Positions 1 to 6,500 of a DNA stretch of 8,991 nt are shown here, piece after piece (position 1 is the first letter of the stretch; each line of letters starts with the position of its first letter). The stretch is from assembly GCA_035946955.1 (NCBI GenBank), contig DASYYE010000520.1, positions 1 through 8,991 on the forward strand. The letters run 5' to 3'. Under the pieces are notes generated by a model. The model did no database searches. It was not told the origin of the DNA and saw only the letters and a program-made list of their open reading frames with translations. The stretch comes from DASYYE01 sp035946955. Its GTDB lineage: Bacteria; Actinomycetota; Actinomycetes; Streptosporangiales; Streptosporangiaceae. The position numbers and the translations under genes were made by a program.

Positions 1-1205
1 GCGCCGGCCACACATCGGTGCTGGAGGTTTTGCAAACTGCCCAGGAGCGCGGGCAAGGCCGGTGAGTCCCACGCGGTGTTGAGCACGCCGTAGGTTTCGG
101 GGGCACCGTAGGTCCGTCCCTGACCGGGCAAGCCGTTGGACTGTGTCCCGTTCAGCGGCCAGTAGGACCAGTCCAGGCCGTGGTAACGCAGGTACCTGGT
201 GAAGACGGAGAACCACAGGCCCAGGTCGGCGGTGTTCTGGCTGGTCACGCAGGTGTCGCTGGTGTTGCATGTGCCGAACTCCCCCAGCCACAGTGGGTAC
301 TTCCCCACCAGGTACCCCCATTGCGGCTGGATCTGCGCCACCCAGGCGTCATAGCTCGTGGTGCCGGTGTGGTCGAAGCCGTAGTCGTGCGCCGAGTACA
401 CCAGCCGGCTGGGCACGTTCAGCGTGACCGGCAGGCTGCCGGCGCCGGCCAGGTCCAGGCCGAAGTTGATGCCCTCCACAAAGACCAGCCAGTGCGGGTC
501 GACGCCTAGCACCGCGTCGCCGCCGCGCTCGGCCGCGGCATGCCAGTCCGTGGCCGGGTCGGAACCGCCCCAGGAAGAAAGGCCGCGCGGTTCGTTGCGG
601 AGGTCCGCGCCGATCACCTGCGGCACGCCCTTGAAGGTGCGCGCCATGGACTCCCAGTCCGCGAGCCATGCCGACTCCGGGTAGGCCGAGTTGTACCAGA
701 GCGTGTTCCCGTCAGTCTCCGAGCAGCACCACTGCCAGTTGCTGGTGTGGTTGTCCAGCACCACCATCAGGCCAGCGCTGGCCAGGTCGGTGACCACCTG
801 ATTGAACACGGTCCTGGCGTGCTCACCAGTGAACTGCGGGTTGGCGGCGACCAGACTGGGTGCGACGACGGGGTTGGTCTCCCACATCTGGTCCGACCAG
901 GGCAGGCGGACGCCGTTGAAGCCCATGGCCATGATCTGCTGGATGATCGTGCTGACCGGCTGGTAGGCGAGCCCGCCGACGACCGCGTCCGGTGACTCGG
1001 CGCCATACCAGTTGACCATGTTGAGCTTGACCCGCCTGCCAGCGGAGTCGACGATGACCGCGCCTCGGGTATGCAGCGGGAACGTGACTCCCGATGTCGG
1101 CGACGCGAGCGGGTGCCCCTGACCGGACAGGCCGGTGAGGACCGCACCCGCCAGTGCCACGACCGCCATCGCCCCGTAGCCACGTCTAAGCCGAACTGCC
1201 CGCAT
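1..1205 (-). CDS. Secreted glycoside hydrolase family 5 (endoglucanase-like), C-terminus beyond left edge
   Basis: Extracellular retaining glycosidase, most likely acting on a beta-1,4-glucan such as cellulose; the exact substrate is inferred. The 401 visible codons start at an ATG (1203-1205) with GGAAGGA five bases upstream. Residues 1 to about 35 are a signal peptide (MRAVRLRR basic start, Ala/Val/Leu core). The TIM-barrel follows: GFNGVRLPWS (95-104), a beta-strand ending in LDNH (150-153), LRNEPRG (202-208) with E205 as acid/base, SAHDYG (271-276), and WLGEFGTC (306-313) with E309 as nucleophile. The spacing of about 104 residues between the two glutamates suits GH5. DWSYWPLNG (345-353) supplies the aromatic substrate platform. 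Four cysteines in the catalytic part (160, 161, 313, 319) may pair outside the cell. The frame is open to the left edge just after the barrel end, so a binding module may follow. It is the last gene of the minus-strand secreted group. Confidence 0.93.
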   Translation of the reverse strand, partial: MRAVRLRRGYGAMAVVALAGAVLTGLSGQGHPLASPTSGVTFPLHTRGAVIVDSAGRRVKLNMVNWYGAESPDAVVGGLAYQPVSTIIQQIMAMGFNGVRLPWSDQMWETNPVVAPSLVAANPQFTGEHARTVFNQVVTDLASAGLMVVLDNHTSNWQWCCSETDGNTLWYNSAYPESAWLADWESMARTFKGVPQVIGADLRNEPRGLSSWGGSDPATDWHAAAERGGDAVLGVDPHWLVFVEGINFGLDLAGAGSLPVTLNVPSRLVYSAHDYGFDHTGTTSYDAWVAQIQPQWGYLVGKYPLWLGEFGTCNTSDTCVTSQNTADLGLWFSVFTRYLRYHGLDWSYWPLNGTQSNGLPGQGRTYGAPETYGVLNTAWDSPALPALLGSLQNLQHRCVAG

Positions 1206-1230
1206 CTGGGTCCTTCCGCTGTGTTGCTGA

Positions 1231-1263
1231 CTCCGGTCCCCAGGCCATACCCGGGGACCGGAG
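1231..1263 (-). promoter_or_regulatory. Perfect 11-bp stem-loop in the leader of the GH5 gene
   Basis: CTCCGGTCCCC (1231-1241) is exactly complementary to GGGGACCGGAG (1253-1263), with an 11-base centre. It ends 13 bases before the Shine-Dalgarno of the hydrolase. It could be a terminator without a U-tract, an mRNA 5' structure, or an operator, since half-site centres are 22 bp (two helical turns) apart. The sequence alone does not decide. The corresponding leader of the 177-aa gene lacks it. Confidence 0.6.
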
Positions 1264-1279
1264 ACTCACGTTAGAGCCG

Positions 1280-1318
1280 TCAGTTCCACTGCTGGAAGAC
1301 GTCGTTCTGGTCGCGGGG
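1280..1318 (-). pseudogene. Remnant of a ricin-B lectin gene 3' end
   Basis: The minus strand reads DQNDVFQQWN followed by TGA (1280-1282), the same ten-residue ending, apart from the first residue, as the intact lysozyme-lectin gene upstream (NQNDVFQQWN, stop at 1957-1959). DNA identity is 37 of 38 bases over 1274-1311 versus 1951-1988 and fades by about 1318. Nothing resembling the rest of a lectin domain lies before it; translated upstream sequence is Arg/Pro/Ala-rich filler. It is therefore a scar of a lost or partly duplicated lectin gene rather than a working gene. Confidence 0.75.
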
Positions 1319-1322
1319 CTGA

Positions 1323-1350
1323 CGGGGAGGCCACCTGGGCGCCCTCCCCG
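1323..1350 (-). terminator. Candidate terminator stem-loop after the 177-aa gene
   Basis: CGGGGAGG (1323-1330) pairs with CCTCCCCG (1343-1350) across a 12-base loop, about 32 bases past the stop codon of the 177-aa gene. There is no U-tract, which is common for actinobacterial hairpin terminators, so termination is only inferred. Confidence 0.4.
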
Positions 1351-1381
1351 CCGGCCGTGAGTGCCTACCCGCAGACCCAGC

Positions 1382-1915
1382 TCAGCCGGACTTCACGGGG
1401 TTGCCACCCGCCGGATACGGCGTGCCGCAGCGCCATCGGCTTTGCCACCACGCACAGACCGTGATCCAAACATTTGTCGCAAGCGAATAGGTGGCTTGCG
1501 GCCCCCAGTTCACACCGCTGGTGTAGTTGTACCCGGACGAGCCGATCTGCCGGTTGACGTAACCGGGGCTGTCCCAGGACAGCCAGACCGTGGCGTCTGT
1601 GCCGCACACGTCCCATGCCTCTCCCCAGGCCTTGATATAGAACGGGGGATAGCCTTCACCGACTTGGACATTCCCGTTGAACCCGTCCTGGCGTGAGCAG
1701 CCGGGCAGCGAAAGCCTCGGATAGACAGGTACGGGTGCGTCCTTTCCCTTCCCGATGGGCTGAAGGCCTGGCTGCCGCGTTACGACCTTCACATGAGTGG
1801 CTGGGCTATTGCTGTGCAGCGTGCTGGCGGTAGCGGCTTGCGAGGCCAGCAGAAACGCGGCCGTGCAGAGGCCAACGCCAGACAAGAAGCGCAGGCGCGA
1901 AGTTGCTGCCGTCAT
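1382..1915 (-). CDS. Small secreted protein of unknown function, four cysteines
   Basis: 177 aa. I do not recognise the family. The start is the ATG at 1913-1915, preceded by GGAAGGA at 1921-1927 with a five-base gap; a longer reading frame exists upstream but overlaps the lectin gene and lacks a signal. Residues 1 to about 30 (TSRLRF, then a Leu/Ala/Val core, ending ATA-S) form a signal peptide. The mature part is rich in Trp, Tyr, Gly and Asn, with cysteines at 73, 103, 154 and 163, enough for two disulphides, and no catalytic motif I can name. The aromatic composition and its place 41 bases after a lysozyme-lectin gene and upstream of a glycosidase suggest an extracellular binding or inhibitor-like role; this is inference. 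It probably shares a transcript with the lysozyme-lectin gene. The gene is bracketed by direct repeats, so it may be a recent insertion or rearrangement. Confidence 0.82.
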   Translation of the reverse strand: MTAATSRLRFLSGVGLCTAAFLLASQAATASTLHSNSPATHVKVVTRQPGLQPIGKGKDAPVPVYPRLSLPGCSRQDGFNGNVQVGEGYPPFYIKAWGEAWDVCGTDATVWLSWDSPGYVNRQIGSSGYNYTSGVNWGPQATYSLATNVWITVCAWWQSRWRCGTPYPAGGNPVKSG

Positions 1916-1956
1916 CTTGGTCCTTCCTCTGTGCTGTGGCCTGTCGGCAGGAGTCG

Positions 1957-2970
1957 TCAGTTCCACTGCTGGAAGACGTCGTTCTGGTTGCAGGACCACT
2001 GGAAGATGGGGGCGCCATTGCCGCGGCTGCTCCCGTCGGCGTCCAGGCACGTGGACCTAGTGCCCACGTTGTGCAGGCCCGCGTTGGCGTGCCCGTTGGT
2101 GTTGTACTGGCCACTGCCGTAGAACCACCACTGCTGGAAGCTGTCATTGGTGTTGCAGGACCACTGGAAGATCTTGCCGCCATTGCCGACATCGTTGCCG
2201 TCGGCGTCGAGGCAGGTACCAGACCCAGCGTTCCGCAGGATGGGCACGCGGCCGATCGAACCGGTGATGGTCCACTGCTGGTAGCGGTCAGCGGAGTTGC
2301 AGGACCACTGGAAGATCTTGCCGCCATTGCCCACACTGCTGGCATCAGCGTCCAGGCAGGTGCCGTCACCGTTGCTCTCCAACTGGACGGTGACGCCGTA
2401 GATCGACTGCTCGGCGAGGCCAATCTCGCCGCCGAAGGCCCCGCTGCTGTAGGTGGACCACTGCGACCAGTTGTAGCCATGACCGGAGATGTTGAATGCC
2501 GCGTCAGCATTGCACTGGGCCTGGTAGGCGCAGGCGTTGCTGACCTCGGCGTGGTAACAGTTGTTGATCTGCCACAGACCCCGGTCGGTGGAGCCGTTCG
2601 GGCACCCGGACGTGGGCGGGTTGGACGCCGATGCCGACGGGTTGCACGATGACTCGGCCAGCCCGACGGCGACCGCGACCACGATCACCGGGTAGGACCC
2701 GCGAGGGGTGCTGATGTAGTTGTTGTAGGAGAAGCCTGCTTTGCCCGCAACAGCGGAGCAGAGTTGCGCCTGTGAGAGCTTCTGCGCTGCGGGGTTGCCG
2801 CCCAGGCCCCGTCCGATCGCCGCCGGGACCGGGTGGTGGGTCCGGTGTGCCGTAGCAGCAGCCGCCGCCGGAACGCCAGCCGCCAATAGCCCGGTGACCA
2901 CGGCTGCTACTCCAGCAGCCATCACGATGACCCGACCCCGGGACATGGCCCACCGGATGGTTAACGTCAT
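1957..2970 (-). CDS. Secreted lysozyme/transglycosylase-like protein with C-terminal ricin-B lectin domain
   Basis: 337 aa, predicted to cut peptidoglycan or a similar GlcNAc polymer while anchored to sugar by its lectin. The start ATG (2968-2970) has AAAGGAG six bases upstream. The signal peptide covers about residues 1-40, cut near AAAAAT-A. The catalytic module (about 65-190) has GLAESSCNPSA with E106 as likely general acid and DRGLWQIN (129-136), the glutamate and GLWQI pattern of lysozyme-like transglycosylases; C109, C123, C138, C147 and C153 suggest disulphides. The ricin-B beta-trefoil (about 194-337) has three repeats, each with TCLDADG-like sugar-binding Asp (205-209, 253-257, 308-312), IFQWSCN, and QQW (231-233, 279-281, 334-336). 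The protein ends one residue after the last QQW, so the trefoil is complete. Chitosanase-like or pure cell-wall lysis cannot be separated here. It is first in the minus-strand secreted group. Confidence 0.9.
   Translation of the reverse strand: MTLTIRWAMSRGRVIVMAAGVAAVVTGLLAAGVPAAAAATAHRTHHPVPAAIGRGLGGNPAAQKLSQAQLCSAVAGKAGFSYNNYISTPRGSYPVIVVAVAVGLAESSCNPSASASNPPTSGCPNGSTDRGLWQINNCYHAEVSNACAYQAQCNADAAFNISGHGYNWSQWSTYSSGAFGGEIGLAEQSIYGVTVQLESNGDGTCLDADASSVGNGGKIFQWSCNSADRYQQWTITGSIGRVPILRNAGSGTCLDADGNDVGNGGKIFQWSCNTNDSFQQWWFYGSGQYNTNGHANAGLHNVGTRSTCLDADGSSRGNGAPIFQWSCNQNDVFQQWN
2152..2331. repeat. Internal DNA repeat of the beta-trefoil: 36 bp twice, exact
   Basis: Positions 2152-2187 and 2296-2331 are identical, 144 bp (48 codons) apart, and encode the NGGKIFQWSCN part of two lectin subdomains. 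A third copy at 1987-2022 has four mismatches. Identity including third codon positions indicates recent duplication or gene conversion within the lectin domain. Confidence 0.85.
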
Positions 2971-2976
2971 TTGGGT

Positions 2977-2983
2977 CTCCTTT
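2977..2983 (-). promoter_or_regulatory. Strong ribosome binding site of the lysozyme-lectin gene
   Basis: AAAGGAG reads on the minus strand six bases before the ATG at 2970. It favours this ATG over the downstream in-frame ATG at residue 9 (MSRGRV), which has no comparable site. Confidence 0.7.
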
Positions 2984-3068
2984 CCGGGCTCTCCCAGGCA
3001 ATGGGCAGCCCGCGTCGCAGACCGAGCTTTTCCGGCAGCCGTAACACCCGGGTATCGAACCGGTAGCA

Positions 3069-3085
3069 GGGCCTGCGTCAGGCCC
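3069..3085 (-). terminator. Short hairpin overlapping the stop codon of the MMPL gene
   Basis: GGGCCTG (3069-3075) and CAGGCCC (3079-3085) form a 7-bp all-matched stem with a three-base loop. A flanking AACC/GGTT pair (3058-3061, 3086-3089) could extend it past a bulge. The TGA stop (3078-3080) lies inside. There is no U-tract. It may end transcription before the lysozyme-lectin gene. Confidence 0.4.
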
Positions 3086-5453
3086 GGTTTCCGATGCCCC
3101 GGTGGGGCCAGGTGCCCACGCGCCCGAACAGGACGACCAGGGAAGGTACGAGCAGTGAGCGGACGATGAACGTGTCGATCACGATTCCCGTGACCATCGC
3201 CACCGCGATCTCCCGGAACTGCTGCAGCGGCACCAGCGCAAGCAGGCCAAACCCAGCGGCCAGTGCCAGCCCGGCCGTGGTGATCGCACGTGAGGCGCGG
3301 GGCACGGCCACTGCCACGGCCTCACGCAACGGCTGCCGCCGGGCTTCCTCCCAGATACGGCCCACCACGAAGACGTTGTAGTCGGAGCCGAGCGACACCA
3401 GCAGCACGGCCACGACGAACGGCACGTAGTAGACCAGGCTCGGGTAACCGAGCAGGCCCTGGAACACCCAGACAGTCAGCCCCAGCGCGGAGAGCAGCGC
3501 CAGCACGCTGGCTGCCAGCAGGTACAAAGGGGCGACCACCGCGCCCAGGAAGACGGCCAGCAGGACCGCGATGACCGCCGCGATCGTCACCGCGATGCGC
3601 CCAAGGTCGGCCTGGGTGGCGTCGATCGCCTCTCCGGCTAGCGCGGTCTCCCCGCCGACTTCGAACCGGACACCTCTCAGCCCCGCCGCGGCGACCAGCG
3701 ACGGCAGGTTGTGACGCAGTGTCCGCACCCGGTCAATGGCGGCCGGCCCCAGCGCATCGGTCCGCTCGATCACGGCATACCTGGCCGCATTACCTGAACG
3801 GGCCACCATGATGTGCGCGGAACTCTCCAGCGATGGCAGGTCCGTGGGGCCCACCACGCCCGCGACGCCCGATTGCCTGGCCAGGGCCTGCTGCAGCCGT
3901 GCTAGCGCAGGCCCCTGCAGTGCCACCCCTTTGCCGATGACCAGCACCTCCGTGGGCGACAAGATGCCCGGCGCGAACCCCGCCGCTGCGGCGTTGTCGG
4001 CCTGGACCGGCTGGGAACTAGCGGGCAGGGCGAGGACCAGCGGATACCCGAGGCGCATCTGCCGCAGGCCCGACGCGGCGACGAGCAGGCCGACCACACA
4101 CAAGGCCGCCACCAGCAACGCGACGGCCCGGGTGGTGGCCATGCGCGCGGACCACTCCCGCCAGCGCCCGGCCCGGAGTGCGGCCCCTACGCGAGCTGGG
4201 ACCGCGGCGGGCGCGGCGCGGCCCCGTGCGGGCGCGGCGCGGCCCGCGGCGCCACCGCCCTGCCCGAACCAGGCCGGCCCCGGCAGGAACAGCAGGCGAC
4301 CGAATATCGCGATGAGCGCGGGCGCGAGCGTGATGGCCACCACCATCGCGATCAGCACGGTCACCGCCAGCACGGGCCCGAAAGCCCGCAACGGCCCGAG
4401 CCGGGCGACGAGGAGCGAGGCGACCCCCGCCGCCACCACCAGCCCGGCCGTGGCGATGATCGGGGCATACTCTGCTGTGGTCTGCCGGGCCGCGGCACTG
4501 CGGCTAAGGCCTTCGGCAAGGCGGCTGCGCATCCCCGCCAGGAAGAACACCGAATAGTCAGTGGTCACTCCGAGCAACAAGACCACCAGCACGGGTTCCA
4601 CATCCGGTGCCACCACCACCCCGGCACGGCGCGCCGCCCAGGCCACCACGCGGACCGCCACGAGGTAGGCAATGGCCGCACACGACAGCGTCGCAAGCGG
4701 AGCCCCCAAGGCCCGGAAGTAGATCCCCACGATCAGCCCTATCGCGAGCAGGGTCGCGAGCTCTACCCACGGCAGGTAGCGCAGGATAAGCGCGGCCTGG
4801 GCTTCCTCGGCAGGCGCGGGCCCGGTGACCCCGACCAGGTGGTCTTGCGGGGCGGCGTCGAAACGCCGCGCAAAGGCAGAGGCCTCGGCTGCCTGCGCGG
4901 CGACCGACATGTCCGGGTGGAAGAACAGGTACGTGATGATCGTGGTCGACCGTTCACGCGACCCAGGGAACAGCCCGGCCGTGTTCGCTACGGGCAACGC
5001 CCCGGCAAGTCCCAGGATCCCCGGTACCTGCCCGCGGTCGACCGCCAGGGCCAGGCGGGCGGCCTGGACCTGGGTCTGCAGGCTGAAACCACGGGGGTCA
5101 CGCTGGACGACATCGGCCTGCGCGGCCAGCGGCAGGCCGAAGAGCCTCGATGCCTGCGCCTCGGCCTGCAGCGCCGGTGCCCCAGCGGGGACCAGGCCGG
5201 TCACCGAACCCGATGGGGTTAAGGGTGGGAGGAAGATGGTCGCGGCCGCAGCGGCGGCAACCCAGGCGAGCAGGAGTGGCAGCCGCAGCGCAACGACCAC
5301 GGCACCGTAGGCGCGCCAGTGGAACCCGACCGCGGGCGGCGGCGGCACTGAGCCGCGCCGGGGCCTGGAGGGCCGGCGCGGGCCAGTCCCCCGCGTGCCA
5401 CGGCCACGCGTGGCCGCTCCACGCCGGGCACGCCGGTCTCGCAGGGAAAGCAC
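3078..5453 (-). CDS. MMPL-family (RND superfamily) membrane transporter
   Basis: Proton-driven exporter of the MmpL type, in the cytoplasmic membrane, probably moving a lipid or hydrophobic metabolite; the substrate is unknown. About 791 aa from a GTG at 5451-5453. The open frame continues to a GTG at 5538-5540, but those 29 codons are rich in A/T at third positions (CAA, GCA, AAA, TTT, AAT), so I exclude them; AGGGGG at 5467-5472 supports 5453. Two MMPL halves are visible: TM1 about 49-76, an extracytoplasmic domain about 77-225, a TM block with TTDYSVFFLAG (D299, Y300), a basic Gly/Ala/Pro/Arg linker (about 397-430), a second TM1-like helix about 442-461, a second outer domain, and a TM block with GSDYNVFVVG (D691, Y692). 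The paired Asp-Tyr residues match the proton relay of MmpL3. A 40-residue Arg-rich tail precedes TM1. No regulator or accessory MmpS gene is adjacent. Confidence 0.9.
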   Translation of the reverse strand: MLSLRDRRARRGAATRGRGTRGTGPRRPSRPRRGSVPPPPAVGFHWRAYGAVVVALRLPLLLAWVAAAAAATIFLPPLTPSGSVTGLVPAGAPALQAEAQASRLFGLPLAAQADVVQRDPRGFSLQTQVQAARLALAVDRGQVPGILGLAGALPVANTAGLFPGSRERSTTIITYLFFHPDMSVAAQAAEASAFARRFDAAPQDHLVGVTGPAPAEEAQAALILRYLPWVELATLLAIGLIVGIYFRALGAPLATLSCAAIAYLVAVRVVAWAARRAGVVVAPDVEPVLVVLLLGVTTDYSVFFLAGMRSRLAEGLSRSAAARQTTAEYAPIIATAGLVVAAGVASLLVARLGPLRAFGPVLAVTVLIAMVVAITLAPALIAIFGRLLFLPGPAWFGQGGGAAGRAAPARGRAAPAAVPARVGAALRAGRWREWSARMATTRAVALLVAALCVVGLLVAASGLRQMRLGYPLVLALPASSQPVQADNAAAAGFAPGILSPTEVLVIGKGVALQGPALARLQQALARQSGVAGVVGPTDLPSLESSAHIMVARSGNAARYAVIERTDALGPAAIDRVRTLRHNLPSLVAAAGLRGVRFEVGGETALAGEAIDATQADLGRIAVTIAAVIAVLLAVFLGAVVAPLYLLAASVLALLSALGLTVWVFQGLLGYPSLVYYVPFVVAVLLVSLGSDYNVFVVGRIWEEARRQPLREAVAVAVPRASRAITTAGLALAAGFGLLALVPLQQFREIAVAMVTGIVIDTFIVRSLLVPSLVVLFGRVGTWPHRGIGNRA
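4208..4245. repeat. Tandem 21-bp repeat in the MMPL cytoplasmic linker
   Basis: A 17-bp identical core occurs at 4208-4224 and 4229-4245 with a 21-bp period, encoding two GRAAPA-type heptads between the two transporter halves. It keeps frame and probably varies in copy number by slippage. Confidence 0.7.
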
Positions 5454-5545
5454 GGACCCACTATTGCCCCCTGGCCACAGCGCAAACACGGCGGGTTGGC
5501 CGGTCCCGGGGAATTTCTGCGGTGTTGCTGGGTATTGCACGACGT

Positions 5546-5956
5546 ATGCCCGAGGTCGACGACTTCAACAGTCAGGTCATCAAAGAGTTCCGTGAGAACG
5601 CAGGGAAGGTGGGTGGCCCGTTCGAAGGCGCCCCCTTGCTGCTGTTGCACACGACCGGCGCCAAGACGGGCCAGGAGCGTATCAACCCGGTGATGTACCA
5701 GCAGGTGACGGGCGGCTATGCAGTCTTCGCCTCACGGGGAGGCGCGCCCACCAACCCCGACTGGTTCCACAACCTGGTCGCACACCCCAGCGTCGAGGCC
5801 GAGATAGGCACAGAGATGCTCCGGCTCACCGCCAGGGTGGCGGAGGGCGAGGAGCGTGGGCGGATCTGGTCGGCGCAGAAGCGCGACTTCCCGCAGTTCG
5901 CGGACTATGAGAGGAATACGGACCGCCAGATTCCGGTAGTCGTCCTCGAGGCCTGA
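5546..5956 (+). CDS. Deazaflavin (F420)-dependent nitroreductase family protein
   Basis: 136 aa, split-barrel oxidoreductase of the Ddn type, which uses reduced coenzyme F420 to reduce quinones, nitroaromatics or other acceptors; the natural substrate is not shown. The start is the ATG at 5546-5548; the open frame runs further upstream but overlaps the MMPL gene antisense and reads as Arg/Pro/Ala filler. No clear Shine-Dalgarno precedes it, so a leaderless or short-leader mRNA is possible. Family landmarks are a helix VIKEFRENAGKVGG (11-24), the LLLLHTTGAKTGQ strand-turn (31-43) that contacts F420 phosphate, the ASRGGAPTNPDWFHNL segment (62-77), AHPSVEAEIG (79-88), and a C-terminal IPVVVLE strand. 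Length agrees with typical family members (about 130-150 aa). It is divergent from the transporter with a 92-bp shared promoter region. Confidence 0.92.
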   Translation: MPEVDDFNSQVIKEFRENAGKVGGPFEGAPLLLLHTTGAKTGQERINPVMYQQVTGGYAVFASRGGAPTNPDWFHNLVAHPSVEAEIGTEMLRLTARVAEGEERGRIWSAQKRDFPQFADYERNTDRQIPVVVLEA

Positions 5957-5987
5957 CCGGTTGAGCCCCAGTCAGCAGGGCCTGCGG

Positions 5988-6500
5988 CTAGCCGTCTTGC
6001 CGGTGGTCGTCGGCCCACTGCAGGGACCGGTCGACGACAGCGCGGGTGAGTCCTTCAGTCGGGTCGACGCTGATGAGCAGGGTTGGTACGTCACGCTGGG
6101 CGGCCCACTCCTGCGCCTCGGGCGTGTGCTGGTCATCGATCCAGGTCAGTGGGCGCTGCCCGGCATATTCGGTGATGGGTTCCAGCTTGTCGAGAGGCTC
6201 GAACGGGGGCGGCGGGAAGCGGATCACCGGGAGCTCGGGGAGCTGGAGCAGCGGGGCGATGACGCGGTTGGCCTCGGAGCCCCAGGCGGTGGCCCACACG
6301 AGCTGGAACCGCGTGGACAGCTCCCGCAGCCATCGCCCGTGCGTCGCGCACAGCCGCACCGGTTCTTCACCGGGGAAGAACTCGTGCTCGGTGTAACCGG
6401 GTGGACAGCCGATAGCCGCGAACGGGTTCAAGACTCCGTCCACATCAAGCAGGAGAAGCGGACGCTGACTGCCTGCTAGCGGCCGGGCGGTGGCTGCCAT
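5988..6500 (-). CDS. HAD-like hydrolase superfamily protein
   Basis: 170 aa cytoplasmic protein, probably a phosphohydrolase. Motif I is LLLLDVDGVLNPF (15-27) with nucleophile D19 and acid/base D21; motif II is the threonine of WATAWG (69-74); K105 fits motif III; motif IV is TWIDDQ (119-124) with D122 and D123. The fold is a compact HAD core with no obvious cap domain. The only sensible start is the ATG at 6498-6500, because no other start codon precedes motif I; it lies 25 bases inside the end of the VOC gene and has a poor ribosome site (GGAG only two bases away), so translation is probably coupled to the upstream gene. The substrate is unknown. It ends tail to tail with the nitroreductase, 31 bases apart. 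Confidence 0.88.
   Translation of the reverse strand: MAATARPLAGSQRPLLLLDVDGVLNPFAAIGCPPGYTEHEFFPGEEPVRLCATHGRWLRELSTRFQLVWATAWGSEANRVIAPLLQLPELPVIRFPPPPFEPLDKLEPITEYAGQRPLTWIDDQHTPEAQEWAAQRDVPTLLISVDPTEGLTRAVVDRSLQWADDHRQDG

Larger units (their letters stand above)
1203..1988. repeat. Direct repeats (lectin-gene end plus leader) bracketing the 177-aa gene
   Basis: Two blocks occur twice in the same order. The leader block 1203-1223 matches 1913-1933 at 19 of 21 bases and includes start codon and ribosome binding site. The lectin-end block 1274-1311 matches 1951-1988 at 37 of 38 bases. The two copies flank the 177-aa gene on either side. Recombination between them would remove that gene and put the hydrolase directly after the lysozyme-lectin gene. 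Confidence 0.8.

Noticed and set aside
1206..1381. CebR-type cellulase operator before the GH5 gene
   Set aside because: The palindrome here is CTCCGGTCCCC with an 11-base centre, not the TGGGAGCGCTCCCA operator.
2152..2331. CRISPR-like repeats
   Set aside because: The repeats are coding, match the beta-trefoil period of 48 codons, and the sequence between them is protein-conserved.
1806..2510. Long Ser/Thr/Ala-rich minus-strand frame over the lectin domain
   Set aside because: It is an out-of-frame shadow of the repetitive ricin-B coding sequence, with no start signal and biased composition.
3051..3072. tRNA T-arm-like sequence (GGTTCGATACC on the minus strand)
   Set aside because: No acceptor, anticodon or D arm could be fitted around it; the stem is a self-complementary CCGG of four bases only.
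5150..5545. N-terminal extension of the nitroreductase frame on the plus strand
   Set aside because: It is antisense to the MMPL gene and reads as Arg/Pro/Ala-rich filler; the family's conserved part begins just after the ATG at 5546.
5505..5545. SigR-type promoter (GGAAT then GTT) before the nitroreductase gene
   Set aside because: GGAAT is present but no GTT lies at the required distance of about 18 bases.
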